Of a DNA stretch of 60,000 bases, positions 1 to 13,800 are shown piece after piece. The position numbers and the translations under genes are program-made. Below the pieces are notes generated by a model. It had not been told where the DNA came from and made no database searches. It was given only the letters and a program-made list of their open reading frames with translations. Source of the DNA: Phoronis australis (Eukaryota; Phoronida; Phoronidae); NCBI GenBank assembly GCA_002633005.1, contig NMRA01000119.1:321636-381635 (forward strand), read 5' to 3'. How positions within the stretch are numbered: position 1 is the first letter of the stretch; each line of letters starts with the position of its first letter.

Positions 1-76
1 CCTAGCAAAGCCTTAGAAAATAGGAAAACGCGAGTTTAATCACACAAATGTAGGCCCCTCAAATGATAGGTGAAGC

Positions 77-357
77 CAGTGGCGGATTTAGGGGGAGGGG
101 GGGGGGNNNNNAGATCACTTGGGAGTTTGGGGGGCGAATTGGTGAGTAGCATATGCGCGCACCCAGGGGGTTCGTGGGGCGAATGCACAATGCAGAGGCC
201 TTCAACAAACCCAGTTTTTTTTAGTAATAAGGTCCACAAACCCAAAAATTCGAGACCTCTGCATCCCTACATTTTAGGCTGGGATTGCGCATGTGGCGAA
301 ATTCTGGTTATTCGTGTGCTCTGACCCCCCTAAATCAAAATCCTGGATCCGTCCCTG
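77..357. mobile_element. hAT-like non-autonomous element
   Basis: The left end CAGTGGCGGATTTAGGGGG and the right end, whose reverse complement begins CAGGGACGGATCCAGGATTT, share the CAG-GGCGGAT-AGG pattern common at hAT ends in marine animals. The poly-G stretch beside it contains five Ns (107-111). The putative 8-bp flanks match only partly, so the insertion is old or the borders are off by a few bases. Confidence 0.5.
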
Positions 358-949
358 GTAACTGCCTTTTCGTGGCATGTTGTGTCACTGCACGATCCTA
401 CACAAACAACAAAAGGTCGAAAACTGTTGTATTGAATAGGGGTCTGAATAGAACACCACTGTGTGCTGGGGTTATTCACAAAGTGATTCTCGCAGTGACG
501 TAGACAAAAGCAAGACAATATGAAAATCAGTTCATTGCATTTGCAGTTTATGGCATTACTGAGCTCAGAGCTATGCTTTTAACACACTGTAGGAACCAAA
601 TTGTGCTCAAGTGAGATTTAATCATTTTTCTGAAAAAGAGATTTTGTCTTTTTTATGAAACAGACCCCTAGTTTGTAACATATTTTGGAAATTATGATTT
701 TTCTATTGTTAAGTTTAACTTAATAAGGCATTTTAATAATTACACAGAAAATGAGACAATTATTTTATATTTAATACAGTTAATTCATAGTCAATAAATT
801 GGTGAAAAAATAAGACACAACTACGATACCAGACAATCCTACAAACAAACCTGAAATCAATTGCAACTTACACTAAATACATCCTTATCCGCACAAGCCT
901 CAAATCCGCCGTGCAAATCCGTTACCATTGGTAATCCTGAATTGTTTGC

Positions 950-1180
950 ATGGAAGATTCATTAGCAAGGCGAATTTCATGTAACACCAAAGACTACAAC
1001 GGATATCTGACATATCACGTCCTCCAAGACAGCGAATTTCATCACGTGACAGCAAGCCCACTCGACCATCATTCTGAGAACGATCCCATACCCAGAGAGT
1101 TGAATATGTTCAATGAATTTTTGTAAGTACAATACTCACATACTTACAATAGTGAAATTCATCTGGAAATTAATCAGCAA
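950..1180 (+). mobile_element. Diverged copy of the retroelement-like tail
   Basis: It shares GCGAATTTCATCACGTGAC, AGCAAG and ACCATCATTCTGAGAACGA with 53545-53720 in the same order and orientation, but the closing GGTCGAAA arm has decayed. Confidence 0.4.
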
Positions 1181-2422
1181 AATGAATGACTTAGATTTGC
1201 ACGGATGAATTTGACGTTTATTTATATACACAAGTTTGCGATTCAAAGGCCTATTGATCCTTTTTGTTTGTGTCTATGATATTATTGTTCACACACACAA
1301 TTCAGTGGTTTGCGTAGACGATTCAGTGGTTCCAGCAGATGATTTTGAGGGCTTATCTGTACAATTGTCCGGTACCCTTGAACTAAAGAACTGGTGAAAA
1401 TCACTTCCAGTTTTACCCTAAAATGTACAATATAACGCATCAACAACAGGGCATCATGTCCACCATCATATATAAAACCGATTCACATAAGTACGAATGA
1501 TGATTGACAGCTATCAGGTGGAAACTTAACTTCAGTCCATGCAGTCTAAACTTCCTTGTAAAAGATTTGAAACGCAGACCACGCCTACATCACAATACTG
1601 TGTGTCACTGCCACAACAACAAAGTATTCCACACTTAGTATCCAGCTTCCTGTACCACCAAAAATGTTTTCAGTAAGATCGTGTCTCCATTACTGGCCAT
1701 GCTACAGACCCGGGGAAGGCAGCTGTGGCAGGGTGAAAGTTATTCTTGCAAGCAATCAAACTTTGATCTTCTCATATTCCCAACCGACAATTCAGAGAAA
1801 ATTCTGCAACTTACCAAAATTTTCAACGTGCCCGCCATTGTAAAATGGTGCAGCAGCAATCCAACAGTTCCCAATTTTATTTAACAAAAAATAAAATTCA
1901 CAAATTTATAGGAAGACCAACTACCAAGAGGTTTCAAAATCACATCTTATTAAGAAGTCAGGCTAATAATAATGGCACTGACAAAACAATGGGGAAATGA
2001 ATTGGGGTCCCCGGATAACATATTACACGAACTTCCGAAACGAGAATCTGCTTCAGCAAAATGTTTCTAATTATACAACCGTCACACTGCATTTATAACT
2101 GCCTATGCCCAAAGTACACATGAACACAAGTAGTCACGTTTTTGGTACCTGCCATGGTGTCAGTGGGTCGGCTTGTCAACAGAACCAATGTTTGCCTGAA
2201 GATATTTTTCTTTAATATTTTAAAAAGGCGGTAGGATTGTTACCAGCATATGGATGCTGAACAACTTGATGAATATAACAGGAAACAGATTATTATTTTA
2301 AATGACTGATTCTTAAAAAATGATACAAGAAATTTGTTTTAATATAGGAGCCCTACCTGACGGTGGCCAAAAATCAGGCCCCTATTAAATAACGAGGGCC
2401 TCGCTCTTTGGTTGCCTTCAGC

Positions 2423-2502
2423 GGGGCCCTCTAAGTGAATGTAGTGAGGTTTGCCCGAAGGTAACGAAAAGCTGGGTCACCTACATTTATATAGGTGGCC
2501 CC
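2423..2502. repeat. 80-bp hairpin
   Basis: GGGGCCCTCTAAGTGAATGTAG is followed after a 38-bp loop by CTACATTTATATAGGTGGCCCC, an imperfect 22-bp inverted repeat. It is probably a small foldback element. Confidence 0.55.
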
Positions 2503-4684
2503 ACCCCAAGAGGACATGTCATTTAAAATATTAAGCTGTTACCCTTTCAATGCCAAAATATTTGGACAACGAGGAGCAGTAACACATTACTAAGATCACA
2601 TGGATTCCTACACATTTACAACCTATAGACAGACCAAACATAAATAGTAAAGTAGTAATAATAGTAATAAATACCGGTACTTACATAATAATAACATAAT
2701 TTTACAAACATAACAACAAAAATTGCCTGCACCAAATAATTAATCCTTAATTATTAGTGTAATTAACAGTTTTATCAATTATTGAAACAAAAATGGCACT
2801 ACGATGACTAATGTTAACAAATGCTACAAAACTGACTACCGGTATGCCAATATTAAAAGCATCTTGGCTCACTATTTTTTCAAAGTGAATGACAGCAACT
2901 CTGCTGAAAATTAAAGGTGCATTTCACCATTTACCTGAATAAGAAAAGAAAATTGAATTAAGCTTTATACTGTCATAAGATCGGATTTATACTATTCCTT
3001 ACCATGATAGGATTCTAAACATCAAAACCTTCAGCGACTCAAGAAAACTTTTGAGAGTTGATTAGAGTTGGCCAATCCTAAAATTGTGGATTGCAAAATG
3101 GTGCATGTACGCATTGCTTGCGACTTGAGTTGGCGGCTGTTTCCGTAATAATTCAAGATCCAATGTACATGTTAAATGCTTTTAAGATCCAAAGCCATTC
3201 GGTTAAGAATTCCGAATTGATAGTTTAACAACAACGGAATGCCCCTTTAACTTTCGACCAAAAGTGTTGCTGAGCTCAATACAACCAGCTACGTAAATTA
3301 TGTAGATGATGGAAAATTCCAGAACATGCATAAATTATGAAAATGAAAGTGAAATTTTTCTTCACTGAAGTGTGTTTTCAAAAATGCGATCAATGTGACA
3401 ATCATCTAAACTTAATATCACTTGCTCAAATCTTAGTAATATGTACTACTAGAATTGTATTGACATAAAATGTGCTTTGTTTGTGAAGTGTTTCTTTCTA
3501 AATTCTAACTTTCAGACAAACAGTTCACCAGGTCGCCACCAGGTGGCACACATTAGAATTAACAAGTTGATAAAGTAATAAGACACAGTAACAGGAACCA
3601 GTCTACTCTAACTTATCATGTTCATGTCTTCTCAATGTAGTCTCAAGTTACCCATTCTCTCAATCATGAGAAATGATTTGAACTGTCCGAGTTCAGCTTT
3701 TTAAAATAATTTAGAGGTTTTTCGGGGATAGGTTATAAACAGAATCCAATTCTATACTGGAGATAAAGGTATGGACATAGAAATTCCAGCCATGCTATGA
3801 CCCATTTCGGACAATGGTTCCACTAGGATGTATCGAATCAGTAGCACCAAATCATTATAAAGAGAATAAAATTGCACTAGGCTATGTTAAAAATCTAGAG
3901 TCAAACCTTGTAACCTAAACAAAAACGTAACAGACGGTCAGAAAACTAAGTGTGGTGTTTCATGCATAATCAAAAAATATAATAAAATAGTTACAATCTT
4001 CATCTAAGAAGATGAGTCAACAGCCTGGTTCTCCAACAATGAGTTATTTTAAGATGAAACTTACGTTCAGCAATTATTACGAATAAACTGTAGTACATCA
4101 GCTTATTTCCAAAGAGCTTTCGAGATTAGAAAATTGAACTCAGTATGCTTTTGTCTCTTCTTTAAGGTGGGCAACATTCCGTGTACCATGTACGCCAGAG
4201 GTGTGCAGTGTAGAATATAAAACAAGACAGTGGCCACTGTAGCCTTTCATCTGCTACTGCTTGCTGACACAAAAACCATCTCACCAGTCCGAACGCTAGC
4301 TCCATCTGCCTGTCTAAGGAGCCCCCATACAACCTTTTTTGCTGTGGCCAAATACAACAAAATCCTGCAACTTGTCAATCCAATGGGATACTGCCCGCCG
4401 TCCAGTTCTCAACATCAATACAGTAAAACTTGCACACATGTCTGATCCAAAAGTACAAAGAGATTTTACCAGAGTGCGACTTTTCTGAAAGGTAGAGTGC
4501 TCAATCTAGTGCATCTGTGCATCAGAACTTTGTCCACGTTAAGCGCAAACCTGAGTTATGCGTGTCCGATTTAAGGAACTTTTACTGTAGTTACCGACAA
4601 ACACAGTATCAACTGTCGTCCGTGAATGATGATGTGTCCATAGATGGCACACCCAGTTCCAACAGTCACAAGTGTACAAGGAAC

Positions 4685-4800
4685 TCACGAGGAGTCACAG
4701 AAACGGAAAAGCGCAACAGGAAACTGCTTTATGTGAGTCTGCCACTGTGGTGAAATTTGGAAGAAGCGAACGCTGTTCCACTGGACACCATCGATGCTTA
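4685..4800 (-). CDS. PACS: PACS exon 20, terminal coding exon (residues 812-849, stop)
   Basis: The exon encodes (V)[20 protein letters not shown] then [17 protein letters not shown] and TGA, matching the universal PACS C-terminus V-x-IDGVE-x-x-(D)-(V/I)KFFQLAAQW-x-x-HVK-x-FPV. Acceptor GTTTACAG. No minus-strand AATAAA or ATTAAA was found in the first ~2.4 kb below the stop; the nearest I noticed are ATTAAA at about 2212 and AATAAA at about 1877, so the 3' UTR may be long or use a variant signal. Confidence 0.95.
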
Positions 4801-7800
4801 CTGTAAACAACAAGAAAACAGCATTTCGCCAGTGAGAAAATGCAGCAGTTAAAAAAAATCTCGCGACAACATTTTGGACATTTTTTAGCCTCTATCATGA
4901 TAAAACCGCAAGGATGCAGTTTCTTGTTCTCTGTCAACTTTTAGCAAATTCTTACATAATTTTATCAAAAAAAAGAAAAAAACAAACAAAAAAAATAAAT
5001 ACATAAAAATAAAACTCAGACAAAATTAAAAATAATCAGTTCAATGAATTTCTTACAAACCATGAACCTAAGATTGTTAAATTACAAAACTGACCAGAGC
5101 ATATTCAGACAAGTTGAATAGACAGGTACTAAAATTATCAACAGCTACAAAATAATGCATTGCTTTTGACTTGGCCCCATGAAGAATTGCTTTATTCACT
5201 CCCTACGGCCCTAGAAAAATGACCAAATCTGGCTAATTTTGGAACATAATATTTCAGAAATGGCTGATCGGGTTCATACGAAACTTTCAGATGCCTAACA
5301 AGATGCACAGTTCTCCAGAATGCTGTTAGAAATCGTTTTTGACATGTTCCACATTTCCATGAGGTGCTAACAAAAATATGACTTGTATGAGTTTCATGAA
5401 AAAAAAATATCAAAATTAGCATAAAACAAAGTGATCATTTAGAAAACTAACATCTAAATCGAACGAAATTTGGTCATGTTATTACTACCATTACTAAATT
5501 TTACTAAAAACAGTCACGTGACCCAATTAATGGCGAATTGGTTCAAAGTCTAAAATCAAATTCCGTAAGCTTTCTACTCTCAGAAATATATGCATTTACT
5601 GACCTAAAATCTGCAGTTTTTCATATATTTCCCTAATTACACAGACTTGTTGTTAAGGTCTCGCATAAACATACCAAAGGAAGTCAAGTTCCCAGCAAAG
5701 TACGAGTCATCAATAGACATTGATACAAAACTCTAGCATAAAACCAGCCAAGAACTAGTGATGGAGTTTCATTTTCACCAGTCTAGATTCAAAGCAAGTG
5801 GGCGGGTCTCACACTAATTCACCACCATCAGCATATAATAAGACCCACCTTGCAGCGGTAAGTTCTGGCTCTTGGACGTGCACACCAGCCGACTGATGCC
5901 GTCAATCACTTGACTCTTGTACTCGGGCAGAATGTCTTTCTTTTTACCAATTCTCATCACTGAAACAAGATCTACAGACTATCAATAAAACCACCTGAAC
6001 AAAATTGTGCAGATAGGGCCAAAAAAGCATAGTTGGGTCTGGTCTGTACGCAAATTCATTGGGAGACCTGTGCTCGTGATCTAAAGAAAAAAATCCACAT
6101 AAATTTTTCAGCCAAAGACATTATAGCAGCTGTGTCACGACAACTAAGTGAATGCAAAGCAGTGTATATTCAACAGCTCTGGCAAAAATAAACATTACAA
6201 GTAAACTTATCATCCCGTCCTCTCCCCTCATGCACTACTCGACCCTTTCTCAGCATGCAACACCCGAAAAGGTTAGCTACCTTTTCACAGCACATACCCC
6301 TTCAAGCTTCACCCTTCCCAACATGAAACATCTCCGTTCTCTCTGAGCACGTGCCACGTTAATCCCTGCTTCTCCCAGGATGCAATACTATTCACCCACC
6401 ATTTCCCAGCATGCAATACTATTCACCCACGCTTTCCCCGCATGCCACATTTACATTCCGCCCTCTCAGCAATTCATACCTTTCGGTTTCTTCTCCTTTG
6501 TCACCACGGACATGGTGAGTGCCTGTGACGAGACCTCGCCCGTAAACGGAAGGCGTGTGATGCGAACTGACTTGAATGCTGACTTGAGACAATTCTTGTT
6601 AGTGTCTTTCTTGCTTTTGTCCTTGTCACCGGTGTCAGCTTTACCAGAGACGACCCAGTAGTCGACTTGTAGGTCGATGTAGTCGGATGATGTAACAGAT
6701 GAGTTGCTTGTGCTGTGAAAGAGGAAGAGAAAGATATTATTAATATTGAGCTGTAAACATAACACACTGAAATAACGTTCTCGGTGGTATTCGAATTAGC
6801 CTCACGCTAAATAAATGAAAAAATCATGACCAGTCTCACAACACACATTACACAAAATAAAAAACAAATAGTAATGCGACTGTTTATCACTGGTAAACAT
6901 ATCTGTAACAATTTTAATTTGGATTTAGCCAACACATGTAATCATTTAGAAAAGTTCACCGATCTGACGAAAGTGAATAACTTTAGGAACTTAATTAAGC
7001 TGAGAAATGAAACAGTTTGACAACAATATTCTGTAATAATCTTCCCTTTTTAAAGAGCAGTAAGAACCTTTAACAGAGTGCTCAGTCATATTATAGGAAA
7101 GGCAACTGTGCCTTCTGATTAGGGAATTTTTCCACCGATGGGAAAATAGCCCCCCCATTGCCAGTTCTACCTCCTGGCTGCCATTAACTCCACTTCAGCA
7201 GTCATCACCTGTTGTCGTCTGCCTTAATTTCAGTGCAGACGAGCTAATCATTACTCGAGACAGTCAGCTCAGCTCATGGCTCTTCTACTGCACTGAGCTT
7301 TATGCAGACAAAACCAAATAATGTCTTTGTACATTCCACAAGAAGGCTGCAGACCACAAGTCCACACTTTGAAGTGTCACATTTTGCAATTACAAAACCT
7401 TCTGAAGCTGAGTGTCTGAGAGAGTTAAAAGTGATTCTAACATAGGGGGGAATTTTTGATCATTCCAAGGAAATTTCTGAGCCTCATTATGGAATTTCAC
7501 ATGTAAAATGGCTCTAAAATCGAGGCATCAAGGGCCCTGCTTTAAAGTGGAATTTGCACGCTAATTCCTTATCTCTGTGATTGCTTAGTCAAATTACTTA
7601 GAAGCACAACATACAGTGACGATGTGAATGAGAAGTAGGTTGAAAATTGCCAAATGTTTTTAAGTTTTGCGTTGAAAAGGATCGTGATGCGGTGCTGGGG
7701 AATAACACTGCACGATGCGGGCTATGAGAGACCCCAAGGTATGCCATTAATGCAAAGGTGAGCTATTAGCTGTATTTTTTGTTTTCACATTTACAAGTTG

Positions 7801-10800
7801 TCAATGAATACAACTGCAGCACTTTGTTTAGCATCGATGATGTTCAAATAGCATTGCCGTTTAGTTCCCCTGCCTTACATAAGCTTAGTTAGGAGCATGC
7901 AAATACACCTTTAAGAAACTCTCCTTACCTTGTGCTAAGTGTATTGCCACCCAAACTAGGAGAGTTGGGAGGTGAGCTATCCTTCTTCTCAACAGTGGTC
8001 ACCGGTGGGGAGGTAGGCGTCGCCGCAACAGTGTCTAGGTCCTCCAATGTAATGGAAACTAGAAGAGAGATTGAACACACGTAACTTAAAGGACTATTTT
8101 TCTGCAAAAACAACTTAATCCCAGTCTTTTCTTAAACGGAGAAGTGATCATTTATGTGCCAATACCGTATTACCTGGTGTGCGATCGCCTTGACTACCGT
8201 TTGACTCTTCAACCGAGTTGCTGCCCACTCGAACTTCCTGCAAGAATTCACAAAAGGTAAACGTTGCATATCTGGATGAACAATGGTTTCGGTGAGTCCG
8301 AGGATAACTTTGTTCCTGGAAGCCGAGTATTTGCACAAAACTTGCAGCTAATGCTGTTGAACAACTAGAATGCTGACTGAACAAAACACGAATGCTAACA
8401 AACCTCGCGTATCTCCAATGATCCAATGACCGTTTTACAGATGGCAAAATATGTCACATTCACGCAAAGGATTCTGGTCATCCTGAGCAATACTCCCAGC
8501 ATATGTAGATATCAGTTTTATCGTAGATATAACTTACATGCAAAAGGAAGAGTGTTCAAAATCAACTGGCCACTTAGCAAGCAGAAAACCCCCAGTTAGA
8601 CAATTCCAGATTAGAGGACTTGTATCACACAAATCCATGCTATGGGACGCACACGCATTGACTTTCATAATCCACAAAAAGGTCAAATATTAAATTCAAT
8701 CAATTTACAAGTAGGAATTTGAATGCCAATTACAAAATGTGCAACTGCTACAAAAAATATGAGATATAACTGTTTTGGTACATATGTCTATGACAGAAAT
8801 ACCCTAAGGAGGCGTCTTTTAAATAATGTGAGCCAAGTTTCAGATTACAAATACAAATACTGTCACCAGCCACTAGTGGTAGCGCCACCTTAAGGCTACT
8901 AGCGGCACCTCAAGTCTACTTACATGTATAAAAGGAATGAACACTTGGGAAGACTCTTCTTCATTTCTGGAAGTAAACAAAAAGCTATGTCCAGGGGTCA
9001 CAGCAGGTGGTCAACCAGAAATAGGACCCCTTGGGGGTTTCCAAACTGGAAAACCAGCATAAGTCTTACACATGGTGTGAAGTACGGAGTTATTACCATT
9101 ACAAGGGAAGTGGGACAAAAATCTGTCTTGTTGCTTCTTATTTCATGAACTCTATTCATAGACAAAGAAGGCACGTTTGAAAACACCAATACATAGTCAA
9201 GATAGTCACTAAATTTTTATTATCTTTAAGTTGAACCCGTACTTTCTGTACATGCCAAGTTCTGATGAAAGCTACCTGTCATAAAATTGGCCTCAAATTG
9301 TTCCTTACTCAAATGAGGAATGATTTGCGGTTATGAAAGAACTGACAGATCGCTATGTCCTCAAACAGCTCAGAATATTTAAGGTTACCATATGACCTGA
9401 ACTATAAGCTTGGTTTGAAGAAATAACGAAATGTAAGTTCTTCCTGAGCTAATAGACCCCTTCTAAAATGAGTAAGAATCAAGTAAGATCAATTTTGTAA
9501 GGGTGAGTGACCTAGTGACCTAAATAACAGAAAGCATGGGCTTAATACTGTTGTTAAGTTCTAAATATGTAAAAGAAAAGGAATCGCCAGTGCAATAGTT
9601 TGCATAGTAGACTCTAACTTGCGAGGCCAGAGTTCCAATCCTCAGTTCATTGGCAAACAATGAGCATAGCTCTGGTGTTCTCTTGCATCTGAGTGATGAT
9701 GGTCGTCATGGAAACCAGAGCATAGCGCTGATGAGGTTATCCTCTTTAACATACACAAACTATTATTCAAGAGGGTATCTTGAAAGTGGTGTCACCTATC
9801 CTGTTACCCACCCTTTGCCCTTGCGGGAGATCATGGCTTCAGCTATAGGTAACTGTAGCACGGACGTGGCTCCGCTCAGATAACGTGACATCCTATTAGA
9901 GATCTCGCTGTAGTCCGCAGCGTGATTGTCTTTCTCGTAGATATCCCGCCACAAAGAGTCGCTGAACAATGTTTGATAGGTGGTGTCGATGGAGGCCAGA
10001 TATTTGGCGAGGTAACACTGGCCTGTTGACAGAGAGCAGCACTGTACAGTAATTGTTCATGCAATCAAACATAGTATAGTGATTTCTTAGTGAGTGTATT
10101 CTCACCCAAATCAAGAAACGTGTAACACCTCTTCATTATCTTTGAACATCAGGAGACATTCAAATTAAAGAATTGTATGGAGATATTTAATTACTAGAAA
10201 ATTACTTATTAAATCTCGCGGTCTTAGTAACATTCTGACTTGAATAATTCTAAAGCTAAGGCTTTCAGAATATGAAGTGGTTTTGTAGCCAAGCTTACCA
10301 AATGGAACGATCAGAAACTTGACATAAGCCTGCCAATCGGGAGATTTGACCGAGAATTGTTCCAGATAAATACGCAGCATGGCGTTGACGAAGTTGTCAC
10401 CTCCAACCAACACAATTTTGATCGGTGACGGAGTCTTGGCGTTAGAGTTACAGCTGAAACAATCACGTGAATACGTGTAACTTATATTTAAGAATTAGTG
10501 GTTGCCTTGTTATCTCAAAGGTCACAGAAATGTTAGGAAAGAACTACTTGCAAGAGACAATATCAGAATAATTGCTAAATGGACCAAAGTGATTACTAAA
10601 TTCACAATTAAATTAATTAGAGTACACCTTGCAAAGAAGTATATCAAATTAACCGAGCACATAGAAATTGAAAACTTAACCCAAAATGTCAAAAACAGAG
10701 TGCGACTTTTGAGTGTACTTACAATTTCTGTAACTTGGCCATGACTGCAGACAGTGCTGCCCTCACGTCAGCATTGGTGCAAGTACAAAGGGCCACTTGG

Positions 10801-13800
10801 TGAGTTTCAACCATCTTTTGGTAAAAATACTACAAAACAGCAACAATTATATCCTGATATCTTTCATCGGATGTTTGTTAAAGCGGGTTAAAAGGCAAAA
10901 ATTAGACCAATACAGTCAAATCGTGTTAGAATGTGTCGGGTTCAAAACATTCTCCTGTTGTTGACATACCAGTTGATACGCACATATCATTACATTCCTG
11001 TACTTCTGATGATGCATTTTACAAGCGACGACAAAACTGTGTCATCAACAAGCTGATATGGTTACAGCAAAGTTCAGCAACAACAAACATTTTAGAAAAA
11101 TCCCAAGAGGGTTCATTGCATCACAGTTTAAGGGACATTGATAGGTGAAAAAGTATCAATATACCTGGGCACGTATCAATATACCTGGGCATTTTGTTCG
11201 TTTCCATTGACAAAGATGACGTTATCCGGAAGATTATCGTCAGCTGGCAATGTACTGTTAATTCTCTCAATCAGCACCTTACGAGGCTGAAAAAGGACAA
11301 ACCATGAGCAATTCCTTAATATACCACCATTATTTCAGAACACCTGATAGACAAGCAGACGGAAGTTCCACCAATGGTTTACAAGCCTGTAAATGTCAAC
11401 AACTGATGTCACCGACTTCTGGCAGATACTGCTACAACCTTCAGCTTCGAAGTGAAATATTCCATGAATCTCCTTCACTTGCTTCTCTAAATTCATGGAA
11501 TTTCAGGAAGAATCTACGCGAAACTAAGACAAAACAGCAGTTTAAAAACGGAAGGAATGGAATTTCGTCATGTGCCAATACAATTATGAGTTGAAAAAAA
11601 GATGCTGTAGAGCAAAATTTTTTGTTACGGCCACTAACACAGTCAGACTAGACAAGACTAGACTAGACAAGACTAGACTAACACTAGACAAACACTAGAC
11701 TACCACTAGACAAACACTAGACTAACACTAGACAAACACTAGACAAACACTAGACTAACACTAGACTAACACTAGACAAACACTAGACTAACACTAGACT
11801 AACACTAGACAAAAACTAGACTAACACTAGACTAACACTAGACTAACACTAGACAATTACTAGACTAACACTAAACTAACACTAGACTAACACGAGACAA
11901 ACACTAGACTAACACTAGACTAACACTAGACTAACACTAGACTAACACAGTCAAGTACCTTCTCATCAGGAGCATGCAGCTCGTGGCCAAAACTACTCTC
12001 TCGCTCCAGATGTGGTGTCTTCTGCTCTCGCTGTTCCTTTTTACCCTTTTTGTCCTTGGCAGACGTCTGCTTCTCTTTGTCTTTGTCCTTGTCTTTGTCC
12101 TTCTCTTTGTCCTTGTCTCGCGATGCAAACACTTTGACCTTGAATGAGGGTGACTTGGGACGATCAACCACAGTAACCTTTTTGTCATCCTTAGGAGGAC
12201 TATTGTCTGCTAGCGTTTCCAACTCATGGTCAGTCAGGTTATCCTACAATAAATTTCTTCTTTGGTTAACATGTTACCAATAGCAACAACATAAAATGAC
12301 ACCTTCTCACAATGGGAGCCAAGGAAAATTTACCGACACTGTTTCAAAACATTTGAGATTTTGATTAAATACAAAACATGCTTTCATTTGTAAAATAAGA
12401 ATGCAAATATGTTAAGATTATCAATATGATCCAGAAGAGTCANGTGTTCCAGTCCTATTTCAAAACAAATGGAAATGTCGAGCCCAGATTCTAGTATTAC
12501 ACTGTATTTTACACTGAAGGCCACGTTGCAGAATGTAACTTAAGCTTTATTTAAATGAAGCAAAATGAAGGTCTAAAATGGTAACTAGGTATGTAAATAG
12601 TTCACTGTGTACTAAGATCTTTATTCCAATTATTGCAGTAATTGCTTTTAAGAACAGTTGGGGGGATGATAACCGACACGTTTCTTGGAAATAGTGGAAA
12701 ATATTTTGAGAATTACCATATATGAACATATTTAGGCCAATGCACTTATTTAATCCAAATTCATGCATTTTTAAAAATCAAAATATTTTTGCTCAAAAGT
12801 TTGGGCATGTGCCTTATACATATGCATGTTACAAATTGTGCTTTGTGCAACTTTCGCCAATTTTTAGAACCCTACAAAAATATCCCAGTTGCCCAACTTT
12901 GAAACATTATTGGTGAAGGAACCATTCTCTTCCCACTCCTTGAATAGACAGTTAAAATCCATAGTCTAGTCATACGGATGCGCTAGTGCTAGGGGTATTT
13001 ATATGGCACTCAGAATCTATCCATTCAATCCAATGTCAAATGATTAGAAATTTTATGGTATGTTTATAGACAACACTCATCTCAGATAAGTGTTATAAAC
13101 AATACTTTAGATGATGTAAACTATATTTGGGTTATTGGGTTACATGACGAGCAACTTACCTAAAATATATATTAAACATATACTTATTATATATATTGTA
13201 CGTATGTTTATATTTGTTTTGTTGTTTCTGTTCGGCTGTGTATTTATTCACCAAATGTAGTCTCTTGTTAACTTAAATTTCCCACATTTATTATTTGACA
13301 ACAAAATCTATATGCAAAGTTTTTTTACGTGGATGTACCGATTCGCCTTCCAGACATAGGAGTTTTGTAAAAAAGTTCAAGGTATAAAATGAAAATTGGT
13401 TGACGAGTCAGTATAGAAATGACAGGGAACAAACCGACACTTCAAATAACGACGGACAGGGAAAGTAGTCAAGCCAAATACATTTATGATTTAATACGAC
13501 AAAGCAACAACACGAAGACAGTCCAAATGAAGTAGAGCTTACCTCAAGATACCCCCTCCACCGTTCTTAACGACGGAGAGAGCAAAAAGTGGGATCTTAC
13601 TTTGGAACGCAGCGTTTAACAGGCGTGTCATTATGTACTCTATTCGCAGGTAAGTAAATGTACCCACAGTACAGACATCTGATTTTGATACTTTATACAA
13701 AAATTATAGAAAACTCAACTTTGGATTTTCCCAAAGCTTATAATTTCCCAAGTTTGTCGTCACTAAATCCCCGTTTTGGAACTGAATATCGAAATGGAAA

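Larger units (their letters stand above)
1..4684. other. Region downstream of the PACS stop codon
   Basis: Apart from the hAT-like element (77-357), a retroelement-like tail (950-1180) and a hairpin (2423-2502), I see no gene. It should hold the PACS 3' UTR in its upper part. It is AT-rich with no convincing ORF. Confidence 0.6.
8238..9811 (-). other. PACS: PACS introns 14 and 15
   Basis: Apart from the 43-bp exon 15, this stretch holds the TCAAATTGTTCCTTA repeat (9282-9345) and a tRNA-like relic (9586-9654). No other coding sequence was found. Confidence 0.8.

Noticed and set aside
5192-5422. Minus-strand frame with a C2H2 zinc-finger pattern ([10 protein letters not shown] ... HLVRH)
   Set aside because: The Cys and His spacing fits one finger, but it is a single isolated finger inside PACS intron 19 without the usual hydrophobic positions or linker, and the frame otherwise looks random. 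Probably chance or an old relic.
12443-12443. Single N in intron 9, tested for a third false duplication
   Set aside because: The sequence on either side is not repeated, unlike at 17975 and 56507; it is probably just an ambiguous base or a small gap. The N at 32546 likewise shows no flanking duplication.
13541-13626. Possible extra PACS exon with a strong donor (GAG/GTAAGC)
   Set aside because: The frame compatible with exons 9 and 10 has a TAA eight codons before the donor and there is no good acceptor within that distance. The frame that is open would shift exon 10 into an early stop.
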